Below are positions 1-9,480 of a DNA stretch of 64,000 bases, in pieces (position 1 is the first letter of the stretch; the number at the start of each line of letters is the position of its first letter). Origin of the DNA: Mesorhizobium australicum (GTDB lineage Bacteria > Pseudomonadota > Alphaproteobacteria > Rhizobiales > Rhizobiaceae). The stretch is taken from assembly GCF_900177325.1 (NCBI RefSeq), contig NZ_FXBL01000004.1, forward strand, positions 1,488,001 through 1,552,000, given 5' to 3'. Both the position numbers and the translations under genes were made by a program. The notes beneath the pieces were generated by a model. It made no database searches, was not told the DNA's origin, and saw only the letters and a list, made by a program, of their open reading frames with translations.

Positions 1-145
1 CCGAATAGATGCCGTCGGAGCGGTCGTTCGCCTCGGCGATGACCGGCGAGAAGGCGGCGCGCGAGAAGGTCAGATCCATCTCGTCGCAGACCTGCTGCAG
101 GCCGGCCTGGATGACGGAGAGGGTGATGGCGTCGAGAGTGGTCAT
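1..145 (-). CDS. hyuB: Hydantoinase B / N-methylhydantoinase B family, N-terminal fragment (cut by window edge)
   Basis: Only the first 48 codons are present (MTTLDAITLSVIQAGLQQV...), running off the left edge. The opening resembles HyuB-type subunits, which pair with HyuA to hydrolyse hydantoin-like or 5-oxoproline-type rings, usually with ATP. The ATG overlaps the hyuA stop codon in an ATGA arrangement, so the two are translationally coupled in one operon and probably form an A/B complex in the cytoplasm. The family call rests mainly on this partnership, because the fragment itself is short. Substrate cannot be inferred. Confidence 0.75.
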   Translation of the reverse strand, partial: MTTLDAITLSVIQAGLQQVCDEMDLTFSRAAFSPVIAEANDRSDGIYS

Positions 146-2214
146 GTGCGCTTCACCTCGATGATGATGTTGCCTTCCGCGTCCGACGAACACCGGTCAC
201 CCGGCTCCACCACCGTCGTCGCGTCGAGCTGTTCGAGGACCGCCGGGCCCGCAAAGGCTGCGCCGGGCGGCAGTTTCTCGCGGGCATAGACCGGCGTGTC
301 GATCCATCGCCCGTCGAACCAGACCTTGCGCGTCTCCACCAATGCGCCGGCGAGGCTGTCAGCGCGGCCGGCCGGGTCGATCAGCGTCGACAGGTCGACC
401 TCGCCGCGCACGCCGATGACCGACGTGTTGAGGTTGACGAGCGCGGCGCGGATTTCCGGCAGCTTCACCCGGAAGCGGGCGTAGTAGGCCTTCTCGAACA
501 GGTCCTGCAGATGCGCCCGCGTTACCTCCGGCGAGGGCAGGGGAACGTTGAGCAGGTGGGTCTGGCCGACGAACTGCATGTCGGCGGAATGGACGACGCG
601 GATCGTCTGCGGCTTCACTGCCTCCTTGGCGATCAGCTCGCGCCCTTCGGCCACCTGGCGGGCGAGGATGGTCCTGGCCTTCGCCTCGTCCAGCGCGGCG
701 ACGGGCTGGTTCAGCGTGTTGACGAAGTCGTGCCGCATGTCGGCCACCACGCAGCCGAGCGCGTTGGTGATGCCCGGCCGCGCCGGTACCAGCACCTTGG
801 GGATGCCGAGCTCGCGCGCCAGCGCCGTCGCGTGCAGCGGCCCGGCGCCGCCGAAGGCGAACAGCGCGAAGTCGCGCGGGTCGTGTCCCTTGGAGATCGA
901 CACCATGCGGATCGCGCCGGCCATCTTGAGGTTGGCGATGCGCAGCACCGCGCCCGCCGCCTCGGTCGCGCCGACGCCGATGCGGTTGCCGAGCTTCTCG
1001 GCGAAGATCGCCTCGATGTCGGGCACGCTCACTGGCGAATCGACCGCCAGCAGCCGCTTCGGGTTGAGCCGGCCGAGGATCAGGTTGGCGTCCGAGATTG
1101 TCGGCTCCGTGCCGCCGCGGCCATAGCAGATCGGCCCCGGGCTCGCCCCCGCGCTTTCCGGCCCGACGCGGATCAGACCGGCATCGTCGATGCGTGCGAT
1201 CGAGCCGCCGCCGGCGCCGACGGTGTGCACGTCCACCATCGGCACGTGGATCGGCATGGCATATTCGATCTCGATCTCGTTCGAGACTGCCGGCTGCGCG
1301 CCGCGGATCAGCGCCACATCGGTCGAGGTTCCGCCCATGTCGTAGGTGACGAGGTTCGGGAATCCGGCGCGGCGACCGGTATAGGCGGCAGCCATGACAC
1401 CGGAGGCGGGGCCGGACATCACGGTCTTGGCGGCCTCGTTGGTCACGTAGCGGGCGGAGATCATCCCGCCATTGCCGTTCATCATCAGGAAGTCGCGGCT
1501 GTAGCCGCGCACGGCCAGCTCGCCGCGCAGCCGCTCGACGTAGCGCTTCAGGATCGGCTGGACCGAGGCATTGACGGCCGCCGTCACCCCGCGCTCGAAC
1601 TCGCGGGCCTCCGAGAGGAGCGAATGGCCGGTGGTTATGTGGTCGTTCGGCCAGAGCTCGGCTGCGATCTCGGCGGCCCGCTTCTCGTGCGCCGGATTGG
1701 CGTAGGCGTGCAGGAAATGGATCACCAGCGACTCGCAGCCGGCCTCGGCCAATTGCCTGACGGCCGCGCGCATCGCCTCTTCGTCGAGCGGCGTGCGGAC
1801 CGCGCCCGACGCCTCCACCCGCTCGGGAACCTCGAGGCGCAGGTTGCGCGGGATCACCGGGACGAACGTACCGGTCATTCCATAGGCATTGGGCCGGGTG
1901 CGGCGCCCGAGCTCCAGAACGTCGCGGAAGCCCTGCGTGGTGATCAGGCCGGTCTTCGCCAGCCGCCGCTCCAGCACTGCGTTCGTCGTGGTCGTGGTGC
2001 CGTGGACGATCAGGTCGATATGCTCGATCGGAAAACCGGTCGCGCCAAGCGCGGAAACCACGCCGAAGGCCTGGTTGTCGAGCGTTGTCGGCGTCTTGGC
2101 GACATGGACCTTGCCGCCGCCCTTACCATCGATCAGGATGAGGTCGGTAAAGGTGCCTCCCACATCGATTCCGGCCACCACATACTCATCGCCTGCCGGC
2201 CGTTTCTCTGCCAT
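142..2214 (-). CDS. hyuA: Hydantoinase A / N-methylhydantoinase A family protein
   Basis: A 690-residue cytoplasmic ATP-dependent ring-opening subunit of the HyuA / N-methylhydantoinase / 5-oxoprolinase group. The N-terminal actin-like ATPase signature GIDVGGTFTDLILID is visible, followed by the HGTTTTTNAVLERR segment and, in the middle domain, YDMGGTSTDVAL and GAGGGSIARID. Length is normal for HyuA. I start at the ATG at 2214 (MAEKRPAGDEYV), just before the conserved ATPase strand. An in-frame start at 2289 would add 25 unlike residues. No strong Shine-Dalgarno precedes either start. The stop overlaps the hyuB start by 4 bases. Related enzymes act on hydantoins, creatinine products, 5-oxoproline or acetone, so the substrate is open. 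Confidence 0.9.
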   Translation of the reverse strand: MAEKRPAGDEYVVAGIDVGGTFTDLILIDGKGGGKVHVAKTPTTLDNQAFGVVSALGATGFPIEHIDLIVHGTTTTTNAVLERRLAKTGLITTQGFRDVLELGRRTRPNAYGMTGTFVPVIPRNLRLEVPERVEASGAVRTPLDEEAMRAAVRQLAEAGCESLVIHFLHAYANPAHEKRAAEIAAELWPNDHITTGHSLLSEAREFERGVTAAVNASVQPILKRYVERLRGELAVRGYSRDFLMMNGNGGMISARYVTNEAAKTVMSGPASGVMAAAYTGRRAGFPNLVTYDMGGTSTDVALIRGAQPAVSNEIEIEYAMPIHVPMVDVHTVGAGGGSIARIDDAGLIRVGPESAGASPGPICYGRGGTEPTISDANLILGRLNPKRLLAVDSPVSVPDIEAIFAEKLGNRIGVGATEAAGAVLRIANLKMAGAIRMVSISKGHDPRDFALFAFGGAGPLHATALARELGIPKVLVPARPGITNALGCVVADMRHDFVNTLNQPVAALDEAKARTILARQVAEGRELIAKEAVKPQTIRVVHSADMQFVGQTHLLNVPLPSPEVTRAHLQDLFEKAYYARFRVKLPEIRAALVNLNTSVIGVRGEVDLSTLIDPAGRADSLAGALVETRKVWFDGRWIDTPVYAREKLPPGAAFAGPAVLEQLDATTVVEPGDRCSSDAEGNIIIEVKRT

Positions 2215-2422
2215 CGACTGAATCCGGAATGAAGAACTGACCCGCGGGTGTAATTTGGAACGTGCGACTATTGACCCGGCTTGACCCAAAAATCATAGCT
2301 ATACTAATAACTAAAGCAGGCAAGGCGACCTTGGTCGTCGCCCGCGCGCCCCGGCAGATCCAGTTACCCGGCGCCTGACCGCTCCATCCTACCGGCGCAA
2401 GCCTGTGACAAGGAAAGACCGA

Positions 2423-3250
2423 ATGCAAGACGCTGCCGTCACGAAGGACGCGACCGCTTCCGCGCTTCCTTTCCCGATTCCCGCGAACGTTCATGCCGAG
2501 CGCGTGGTGTCGGTGACGCATTACACCGACCGGCTCTTCTCCTTCCGCATCACGCGGCCGCAGAGCCTGCGCTTCCGTTCGGGCGAGTTCGTAATGATCG
2601 GCCTGCCCAATGCCGAGAAGCCGGTCTACCGCGCCTATTCGGTCGCAAGCCCCGCCTGGGATGACGAGCTCGAATTCTATTCGATCAAGGTGCAGGATGG
2701 CCCGCTGACGCAGCATCTGCAGAAGATTCAGCCGGGCGACATCGTGCTTTTGCGGCCGAAGCCGACCGGAACGCTGGTGCTCGACGCGCTGACCCCCGGC
2801 AAGCGCGTGTTCATGATCGCGACCGGCACCGGCATCGCGCCCTTCGCCAGCCTGATCCGCGAGCCGGAGACCTATGACAAGTTCGAGCAGGTGATCCTCA
2901 CCAACACCTGCCGCGACGCCGCCGACCTGCAATACGGCAACGAGCTCGCCGCGATGGCGAGCGAGGACCCGCTGATCGGCGAGATGGCAGGCGGCAAGCT
3001 CGTCTACTATGCGACGACCACGCGCGAGGAGACGCCCAACATGGGCCGCATCACCACGCTGATCGAAAACGGCAAACTGTTCTCCGACCTCGGCATCCGG
3101 CCGCTCGATCCGGCCACCGACCGGGTGATGCTCTGCGGCTCGATGGCGATGATCAAGGACGTCGCGGCACTGCTAGAAGCCCGCGGCTTCACCGAAGGCT
3201 CCAACTCGGCGCCGGCGGAATTTGTCCTGGAGAGGGCGTTCGTGGGGTGA
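2423..3250 (+). CDS. fpr: Ferredoxin-NADP(+) reductase
   Basis: A 275-residue bacterial-type FAD-dependent ferredoxin/flavodoxin-NADP reductase that exchanges electrons between NADPH and ferredoxin in the cytoplasm. The FAD-binding motif YRAYSVASP (RxYS), the dinucleotide-binding MIATGTGIAPFASLIRE and the C-terminal CGSMAMIKDV followed by a terminal ...FVLERAFVG are all present. The start is the ATG at 2423, preceded by AAGGAAAG 7 bases upstream; an upstream in-frame GTG at 2405 lacks such a site. It is divergent from hyuA. A perfect hairpin follows the stop. It belongs to the plant-type fold, not to the putidaredoxin-reductase type encoded at 48.1 kb. Confidence 0.93.
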   Translation: MQDAAVTKDATASALPFPIPANVHAERVVSVTHYTDRLFSFRITRPQSLRFRSGEFVMIGLPNAEKPVYRAYSVASPAWDDELEFYSIKVQDGPLTQHLQKIQPGDIVLLRPKPTGTLVLDALTPGKRVFMIATGTGIAPFASLIREPETYDKFEQVILTNTCRDAADLQYGNELAAMASEDPLIGEMAGGKLVYYATTTREETPNMGRITTLIENGKLFSDLGIRPLDPATDRVMLCGSMAMIKDVAALLEARGFTEGSNSAPAEFVLERAFVG

Positions 3251-3273
3251 GACGCCGGTTCGCCGTAGGCGAA

Positions 3274-3298
3274 TTCATCGTGCCAGTGGCACGATGAA
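3274..3298 (+). terminator. Perfect 11-bp hairpin after fpr
   Basis: TTCATCGTGCC and GGCACGATGAA form an uninterrupted 11-bp stem around a 3-base AGT loop, 23 bases after the fpr stop and upstream of the convergent aphA stop. There is no long T tract on either strand, so it could serve as a bidirectional or Rho-assisted terminator or an mRNA 3' end stabiliser. Confidence 0.55.
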
Positions 3299-3362
3299 AG
3301 GCGTCGAACGGGCGGGAGCTGCCGGAGGCAGCGGGCCCCGCCCAGGGGTGGCTACCAGCTGA

Positions 3363-4394
3363 TCACCCCTCCTCAAACCCCGTCAGCACGCCCACCGCGT
3401 TCACCCCGATCTCCTCGACGGCATAGCCGCCTTCCATCACGATCAGCGTCGGCAGACCGAGCTGCGCGATGCGGCGGCCGATCTTCGGATAGTCCTCCGT
3501 CTTCAGCCTGAACTTGGAGATCGGGTCCTTCTCGAACGTGTCGACGCCGAGAGAGACGACCAGCACGTCGGGCGCATAGTCTGCTACCCTGCGGCAGCCC
3601 TCCTCGAGGGCTGCGCTCCATGTCTCCCATGTCGTGCCCCAGGGCATCGGATAGTTGACGTTGAAGCCCTCGCCCGGCCCTTCGCCGCGCTCGTCGGCAT
3701 GGCCGAGGAAGAAGGGATATTCGACCATCGGGTCGCCGTGCAGGTTCACGACCAGGACGTCGCCGCGGCGGTAGAAGATCTCCTGCGTGCCGTTGCCGTG
3801 ATGGTAGTCGACGTCGAGGATGGCGACGCGCTTTGCGCCCTGGTCGACGAACCATTGCGCGGCACTCGCGGCATTGTTGATGAAGCAGTAGCCGCCGGCG
3901 AAGGCCGCGCCCGCATGGTGCCCAGGCGGGCGGCAGAGCGCGAAGGCGGCGCGCTCGCCCGCTTTCACGAGACCGGCGGCGGTGATCGCCACGTCGTGCG
4001 ATGACTTGATCGCGTCCCATGTCCCGGCGACGAAGGTCGCACCGGCGTCGAACGAATAGTACCCAAGCTGCGCGTCGATGCCCTGCGGCCGCACGTCACC
4101 GCGCAGACCGCGTGTCGGCCAGGTGTAAGGCATCGCCGTGCCGTCGCGGCCGGATTCGACCCAGAGCGGCCATACCGTCGGAAGGAAGTCGATGAAATCG
4201 GCGCGGTGCACGCGCTTGGCAATGGCGATGTCGTGCTCGTTGGGCGCAAGGATCGGCCCGAGCTTCACCGCCTCGACGCGTGAGCGGATGTATTCCGCCC
4301 GCGACGGCATCTCGAAGGCCGGCACGACCGCGCCTGCCACCAGTTCGACATTGCCGGCATGGCCATGATGGCGAGGCGAGTAGATTGTCTTCAT
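3363..4394 (-). CDS. aphA: Acetylpolyamine amidohydrolase / class II histone-deacetylase-like enzyme
   Basis: A 343-residue zinc hydrolase resembling bacterial acetylpolyamine amidohydrolases, which deacetylate N-acetylputrescine, -cadaverine or -spermidine. The deacetylase signatures are clear: the catalytic His pair in CRPPGHHAGAAFAGG, zinc ligands in ILDVDYHHGNGTQEIFY, GVDTFEKDPIS, and the C-terminal VMEGGYAVEEIG, which contains the oxyanion-Tyr region. Length matches the approximately 341-residue family norm. I start at MKTIYSPRHHGHAGN (4394); the longer open frame upstream reads into a palindromic repeat. It sits about 2.2 kb from a polyamine-type ABC transporter, so import followed by deacetylation of acetylated polyamines is a reasonable inference. 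It is convergent with fpr. Confidence 0.9.
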   Translation of the reverse strand: MKTIYSPRHHGHAGNVELVAGAVVPAFEMPSRAEYIRSRVEAVKLGPILAPNEHDIAIAKRVHRADFIDFLPTVWPLWVESGRDGTAMPYTWPTRGLRGDVRPQGIDAQLGYYSFDAGATFVAGTWDAIKSSHDVAITAAGLVKAGERAAFALCRPPGHHAGAAFAGGYCFINNAASAAQWFVDQGAKRVAILDVDYHHGNGTQEIFYRRGDVLVVNLHGDPMVEYPFFLGHADERGEGPGEGFNVNYPMPWGTTWETWSAALEEGCRRVADYAPDVLVVSLGVDTFEKDPISKFRLKTEDYPKIGRRIAQLGLPTLIVMEGGYAVEEIGVNAVGVLTGFEEG

Positions 4395-4421
4395 GCGTTG
4401 AATCCTGGTGGGTTGCAGAAT

Positions 4422-4587
4422 CCCCCTCACCCGGCCTCCGCTTCGCTCGGCCACCCTCTCCCCCGAGGGGAGAGGAGATGATCCGACGTTCGCGACCAAT
4501 CTTCACTCCAGTCGGCGAAGACGGCGGCAAACCTCCTCTCCCCGCGGGGAGAGGGTGGCCAAGCGAAGCGGAGGCCGGGTGAGGGGG
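4422..4587. repeat. Palindromic intergenic repeat element 1
   Basis: About 40-bp arms (4422-4463 and 4547-4587) are near-perfect inverted copies beginning CCCCTCACCCGGCCTCCGC and ending in CTCTCCCC, enclosing about 80 bases. It resembles rhizobial intergenic mosaic/palindromic elements and related copies occur elsewhere in this window. It lies between aphA and the YtcJ-like gene and could fold into a long RNA hairpin. Confidence 0.85.
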
Positions 4588-4744
4588 CGCTTGTACGGCG
4601 ACCAGGAGGCTAGCGGCTTTGCTTCGCCGTCTGCAAGTCGGCTGTCTGGCTCAATCCGATCTGCCATCTGGACCAAAAATCGCCTGGTGGCATGATCCCC
4701 GGAACCGGTGCTAGCCTGACCGCAACGACAAAGGGAACTTCATC

Positions 4745-6403
4745 TTGCAAGCAGACCTGATCGTCACCAATGCGCGGATCCTCACCATGGACGAGGGCAA
4801 TCCGGCGGCGGAGGCGATGGCAGTCGCAAACGGCCGCATCCTCGCAGTCGGTAGCCGCGCCGAGATGGAAGCGCTTGCCGGACCCGGCGCGAAGCGGATC
4901 GACGCCGCGGGCAAGTCGGTGCTGCCCGGCTTCATCGAGAGCCATCTGCATATCCTGCTCGGCGCTGCCGAACTGGGCCATCTGCAACTCTTCGGCGTGA
5001 AGGGCTTCGACGAGCTGTCGCGAAAGGTTCGGGACTTCGCCGCCGCGAATCCCGACAGGCCGGTGCTGCAGGCGCAGGGCGCCGACTACACGATCCTGTC
5101 CGAGGCCGAACCCGTGACGCGGCACCATCTCGACCGCATCCTGCCCGACCGCGCCTTCGTGATGTCCTCGCCCGACCACCACACGATGTGGGCGAACACC
5201 AGGGCGCTGGAGATGGCCGGCATCCTGCACGGCAGGAAGCTCGGACCGGGCAACGAGATCGTCATGGGCGCGGACGGATTGGCCGAGGGCGAACTGCGCG
5301 AGAGCGAGGCCATGGGGCCCATCATGGCGCTGACCGGCGAGACGCGGCTGCGCCTCGGCATGACCGGCGGCGAGCCGGAAACCCCGCCGACGCCTGCCGA
5401 GCGCGCCGCCGACCGCGCGGTACTGCTGGAGGGGCTGAAGCATGCGGCGAAGCACGGCATAACCTCTTTCCACAACATGGATGGCAATGCCTACACACTC
5501 GAACTGCTGTCGGAACTGCGCGACGAGGGCAAGCTGCTCTGCCGTGGCCGCGTGCCGTTCCACTACAAGAACTTCATGCAGATCTCCGAGCTCGAGCGCG
5601 CCTCCGAGATGAGCCGCCGCTTCGACGACGAATGGCTGACGTCGGGCTTCGTCAAACTGTTCATGGACGGTGTGCTGGATTCGTGGACGGCCGTCATGGT
5701 CGAACCCTATGCCGACAGGCCGGACTGGGTCGGCGAGCCCTTGTTTCCCGCCGACGAGTTCGCCCGCATCGCCACCGAGATCGACCGGCGCGGCCTGCAG
5801 ATCGCCGTGCACGCGATCGGCGACGGCGCGGTGCGCTCCGTGCTGGACGGCTACGAGGCGGCGCAAAAGGCCAATGGCAGGCGCGACAGCCGTCATCGCA
5901 TCGAGCATATCGAGGTGACGACCGATGCCGACGTGCCGCGCTTCGCCGAACTCGGCGTAATCTGCTCGATGCAGCCGCCGCATCCGCCGGGTTCTCAAGG
6001 GCTGCCGCTGGAGCCGACCGTCTCGCGCATCGGCCGCGACCGCTGGCGGCTCGCCTATGCCTGGCGCACGCTGAAGGACACCGGCGCCCATGTCGTCTTC
6101 GCCTCCGACTGGCCGGTGTCGAACGTCGACCCGATTCTCGGCATCCAGTCGGCGATGATCCGCAAGCCCTGGGCCGAGGGCCTGCCCGACCACAGCTATT
6201 CGCTGCACGAGGCGATTGCCGGCTACACGGTCGAGGGCGCCTACACGGAGTTCGCGGAGGCCTCGAAGGGCAGGCTGAAGCCGGACTATCTCGCCGACTT
6301 CGTCATCCTGTCGCACGACATTGAGGCGGTCGCTCCCGAGGCGCTGCACGAGGTCCGGCCGGTACTGACGGTCTGCGGCGGCACCGTGACCTACGAGGCC
6401 TGA
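4745..6403 (+). CDS. YtcJ-like metal-dependent amidohydrolase
   Basis: A 552-residue member of the YtcJ-like branch of the amidohydrolase superfamily (cytoplasmic, TIM-barrel, metal-dependent). Visible elements are the N-terminal small beta-domain (ADLIVTNARILTMDEGNPAAEA), the metal-binding LPGFIESHLHILLGA, the carboxylated-Lys region GFVKLFMDGVLDSWTAVM, IAVHAIGDGAV, HRIEHIEV and the C-terminal VVFASDWPVSNVDPILGIQSA. Translation appears to begin at a TTG (4745) with AGGGA upstream, because the conserved first beta-strand precedes the first ATG at 4786. YtcJ relatives include N-substituted formamide deformylases, but most lack a known substrate. It stands alone between aphA and the polyamine transporter. 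Confidence 0.88.
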   Translation: MQADLIVTNARILTMDEGNPAAEAMAVANGRILAVGSRAEMEALAGPGAKRIDAAGKSVLPGFIESHLHILLGAAELGHLQLFGVKGFDELSRKVRDFAAANPDRPVLQAQGADYTILSEAEPVTRHHLDRILPDRAFVMSSPDHHTMWANTRALEMAGILHGRKLGPGNEIVMGADGLAEGELRESEAMGPIMALTGETRLRLGMTGGEPETPPTPAERAADRAVLLEGLKHAAKHGITSFHNMDGNAYTLELLSELRDEGKLLCRGRVPFHYKNFMQISELERASEMSRRFDDEWLTSGFVKLFMDGVLDSWTAVMVEPYADRPDWVGEPLFPADEFARIATEIDRRGLQIAVHAIGDGAVRSVLDGYEAAQKANGRRDSRHRIEHIEVTTDADVPRFAELGVICSMQPPHPPGSQGLPLEPTVSRIGRDRWRLAYAWRTLKDTGAHVVFASDWPVSNVDPILGIQSAMIRKPWAEGLPDHSYSLHEAIAGYTVEGAYTEFAEASKGRLKPDYLADFVILSHDIEAVAPEALHEVRPVLTVCGGTVTYEA

Positions 6404-6582
6404 ATGGTTCCGGCGCCGCTCCAGCCCTGGCGCAAACGCCTGAGTTTCGGGCAGTCTGCCCTGCCTTTGGTCAGGACAGCCGCCAGGATCTGCGGCGAGC
6501 CCGGCTAATGCGCCCGGCACACACCTTGCTTGGAGCTAATTGAACGGAGATTCAAAGTCGCCATTGCCAAGGCTCATGCCTT

Positions 6583-7734
6583 GTGCTGACATCGAAACCG
6601 CAACCGCCGCCAAGAGCGGAAGCAAAAACAGGGGATATCGTGCCGGCCAATCCGGATAGGAACGCAATCGACGTTCGCGCGGTTTCGAAAGTCTTCGGCT
6701 CAGGCGCCGATCGGGTGGCAGCGCTCGACAACGTCTCAGTCGTCATCCGCGAGAACGAGTTCTTCACCCTCCTCGGCCCTTCGGGCTGCGGCAAGACCAC
6801 GCTTCTGAGGCTGATCGCCGGCTTCGATTTCCCGACCGAGGGCCAGATCCTCCTCTACGGTGACGACATCGCGCCGCTGCCGCCTTACAAGCGGCCCGTC
6901 AACACCGTCTTCCAGTCCTACGCGCTGTTCCCGCACATGACGGTGGCGCAGAACATCGGCTTCGGGCTTGAAATGCTCGGCAAGCCGAAAGGCGAGGTTG
7001 CCGCCCGCGTCGACCAGATGCTGAAGCTGGTGCGCATGGAGGCGCTGAAGAACCGCAAGACTAGCCAGATCTCCGGCGGCCAGCAGCAGCGCGTAGCTCT
7101 CGCTCGGGCGCTGGCGCCGCAGCCGAAGGTGCTACTGCTCGACGAGCCGCTCTCCGCGCTGGACTACAAGCTGCGCAAGGAAATGCAGATCGAGCTGAAG
7201 CGCCTCCAGCACGAGACCGGCATCACCTTCATCTTCGTCACCCACGACCAGGAGGAGGCGCTGACGATGTCCGATCGCATCGCGGTCATGTCGTCGGGCA
7301 AGATTCTGCAGGTCGGCACGCCGTGGGACATCTACGACAAGCCGGCCGAGCGCTTCGTCGCGGATTTCATCGGCGAGACCAATTTCATCGTCGCGAAGAT
7401 CGTTTCGGCCGCCGACGGCAAGGCGACCGTGGCGCTGCCCTCCGGCACGACCATCCCGGCGACCTATGCGGAGGGGCTTGTCCCGTCCGGCGAGGTCACC
7501 GTCGTCGTGCGGCCGGAGCACGCGCGCGTCGTCAAGGAGGGAGGACATCTGCCGGGCACGGTCGAGACTGTCGTCTATTTCGGCACCGACACCAACATCC
7601 ACGTCAGGCTGGAGAGCGGGGGCGTCTTCATCGCCCGGCAGCAGAACTCGCGCAGCGCCGCCTGCGGGTTCGAAACGGGCGAGCGCGTCGGGATCGACAT
7701 AGCCGAAGACGCCGCCCAGGTGCTGAAGGATTGA
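6583..7734 (+). CDS. potA: Polyamine-type ABC transporter, ATP-binding protein
   Basis: A 383-residue ABC ATPase of the spermidine/putrescine importer class. Walker A is [16 protein letters not shown], the signature [16 protein letters not shown], Walker [14 protein letters not shown], with the H-loop [10 protein letters not shown]. The C-terminal TOBE region (about residues 290-383) is present. GTG at 6583 gives the listed start; an in-frame GTG at 6640 with AGGGG just before it would remove 19 poorly conserved residues and is equally plausible. It is the first gene of a tight four-gene operon (spacing 4, -8 and 25 bases), powering the membrane pair PotB/PotC. Substrates other than polyamines, such as an amide oligomer, are possible given the genes downstream. 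Confidence 0.92.
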   Translation: MLTSKPQPPPRAEAKTGDIVPANPDRNAIDVRAVSKVFGSGADRVAALDNVSVVIRENEFFTLLGPSGCGKTTLLRLIAGFDFPTEGQILLYGDDIAPLPPYKRPVNTVFQSYALFPHMTVAQNIGFGLEMLGKPKGEVAARVDQMLKLVRMEALKNRKTSQISGGQQQRVALARALAPQPKVLLLDEPLSALDYKLRKEMQIELKRLQHETGITFIFVTHDQEEALTMSDRIAVMSSGKILQVGTPWDIYDKPAERFVADFIGETNFIVAKIVSAADGKATVALPSGTTIPATYAEGLVPSGEVTVVVRPEHARVVKEGGHLPGTVETVVYFGTDTNIHVRLESGGVFIARQQNSRSAACGFETGERVGIDIAEDAAQVLKD

Positions 7735-7738
7735 GGCG

Positions 7739-8659
7739 ATGACGACAGCCGCGGAGATCGCAGCCAAGGCCGAAAAGGACGATGTCCGCAAGCGCTGGCT
7801 GCTCTCCGCCCCGGCGCTCGTGATCATCTTCCTGGCCGGCATCGGTCCGCTTTTCGTGGTGCTGATCTATTCCTTCCTGACGCCCGGCCCCTATGGCGAC
7901 GTCAGGTGGCAGTTTTCCACCGACGCATGGGTCGGCGTTTTCCTGCAGCGGGACATCTTCGACGACACGCTGGGCATAGCCGACGCGCATCTGTCGATCT
8001 TCCTGCGCTCGGTATGGCTGTCCTTCCTCACCACGATCCTGACGCTGATCTTCGGCTTCCCGACCGCCTATTTCATCGCCACACGGTCCGAGAAGACGCA
8101 GGCGCTCTGGCTGTTCCTGATCACGATTCCCTTCTGGACCAACCTGCTCATCCGCACCTTCGCGGTGCAGGAGGTGATCCGCAACGAGGGCCTGCTCAAC
8201 AGCCTTCTCGTCTGGTCCGGCATCGTCTCGGCCCCCGTGCAGATCCTCTACACCGACTGGGCGATCGCGCTGGGCATGATCTATGTCTACCTGCCGCTGA
8301 TGGTCCTGCCGCTCTATGCCTCGATGGAGAAGCTGGACTTCCGCCTCGTCGAAGCCGGTTACGATCTCTACGCGACGCGGCTGCAGGTGCTGCGGCGCAT
8401 CATCATCCCGCTGGTGAAGCCGGGTATCATCGCCGGCTCGATCCTGGTCTTCATCCCTTCGCTCGGCGCCTATGTCACGCCGCGCGTTCTCGGTGGCGGC
8501 AAGCAGATGATGCTCGGCAACCTGATCGAGCTGCAGTTCGGCGCCGGCCGCAACTGGCCGCTGGGCGCCGCCCTTGCGCTGACCTTGACCGTCATCGTCA
8601 CCGTCGCGCTGCTGTTCTACGTCCGCTATGCCGCGCAGGGAGACCGCCGGCATGGCTAG
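7739..8659 (+). CDS. potB: Polyamine-type ABC transporter permease 1
   Basis: A 306-residue inner-membrane permease with about six hydrophobic segments, the first at residues 22-45 (WLLSAPALVIIFLAGIGPLF). The binding-protein-dependent transport signature EAGYDLYATRLQVLRRIIIPLVKPG (EAA loop) contacts PotA. The ATG lies 4 bases after the potA stop, and its 3' end overlaps potC by 8 bases, so expression is coupled. It forms the translocation channel with PotC. Confidence 0.92.
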   Translation: MTTAAEIAAKAEKDDVRKRWLLSAPALVIIFLAGIGPLFVVLIYSFLTPGPYGDVRWQFSTDAWVGVFLQRDIFDDTLGIADAHLSIFLRSVWLSFLTTILTLIFGFPTAYFIATRSEKTQALWLFLITIPFWTNLLIRTFAVQEVIRNEGLLNSLLVWSGIVSAPVQILYTDWAIALGMIYVYLPLMVLPLYASMEKLDFRLVEAGYDLYATRLQVLRRIIIPLVKPGIIAGSILVFIPSLGAYVTPRVLGGGKQMMLGNLIELQFGAGRNWPLGAALALTLTVIVTVALLFYVRYAAQGDRRHG

Positions 8660-9455
8660 GTCGACCTTCGACATCAGGGCGCTGCCCGGCTTCGCCACCA
8701 TCGCGATGATCTGCTTCGCGCTGCTGTACATTCCGATCTTCACCCTCGTCGTCTACGCCTTCAACGAAGGCAACTCGGTTGCGATCTGGCAGGGTTTCTC
8801 GCTGCGATGGTTTCGACAGGCCTGGAACAACCAACAGGTTGTCGACGCTTCGATCCGCTCCGTTCAGATCGCCTCCGTCGCCGCGGTTATCGCGACCGTG
8901 GCCGCCACGATGGCGGCAATCGCGACCACCCGGACGCGCCCGTATCGCGGCCTCACCTTCAAATACGCCTTCATCAACCAGCCGCTGATGATCCCGGAGA
9001 TCGTCACCGCCGTCGCGTTGCTCATCGTCTTCGCCCGCATCAAGGTCGCCACCGGTTATTCCGGCCTCGGCTACCTCATCGCCGCGCACACCGCCTTCTG
9101 TATCCCCTTTGCCTACCTGCCGATCCGGGCGCGTCTGGAAAGCATGGACCTGACGCTGGAGACAGCCGCGGCCGACCTCTACGCCCCGCCGTGGAAGGTC
9201 TTTACCCGCGTGACGCTGCCGCTGCTCTGGCCGGGCATCATCGCCGGCCTCATGCTCGCCTTCGTCATCTCGCTCGACGATGTCGTCATCACCGAATTCG
9301 TAAAATCGGGCGGCCAGGACACGCTGCCCACCTACATGCTCGGCCAGTTGCGCCGCGTGGTGACGCCGGAGATGAACGCCATCTCGACCGTGTTTCTGGC
9401 GATCTCGATCCTGATCGTCACCGTCTTCTTCTTCATCAGCCGACGACGAACCTGA
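8652..9455 (+). CDS. potC: Polyamine-type ABC transporter permease 2
   Basis: A 267-residue inner-membrane permease beginning MARSTFDIRALPGF. The ATG is inside the end of potB (ATGGCTAGG, where TAG is the potB stop), so translation is coupled. About six membrane segments are present, and the EAA loop reads ETAAADLYAPPWKVFTRVTLPLLWPG. It ends ...FFFISRRRT. It is the partner of PotB in the importer, and the family length is normal. Confidence 0.92.
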   Translation: MARSTFDIRALPGFATIAMICFALLYIPIFTLVVYAFNEGNSVAIWQGFSLRWFRQAWNNQQVVDASIRSVQIASVAAVIATVAATMAAIATTRTRPYRGLTFKYAFINQPLMIPEIVTAVALLIVFARIKVATGYSGLGYLIAAHTAFCIPFAYLPIRARLESMDLTLETAAADLYAPPWKVFTRVTLPLLWPGIIAGLMLAFVISLDDVVITEFVKSGGQDTLPTYMLGQLRRVVTPEMNAISTVFLAISILIVTVFFFISRRRT

Positions 9456-9480
9456 CAATCCAGAAGGGAAAGGAAGCGAA

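Noticed and set aside
4610..6520. A 636-codon minus-strand frame opposite the YtcJ-like gene
   Set aside because: The composition is typical of an antisense shadow (many Arg, His, Gly and Gln), while the plus strand has clear amidohydrolase motifs.
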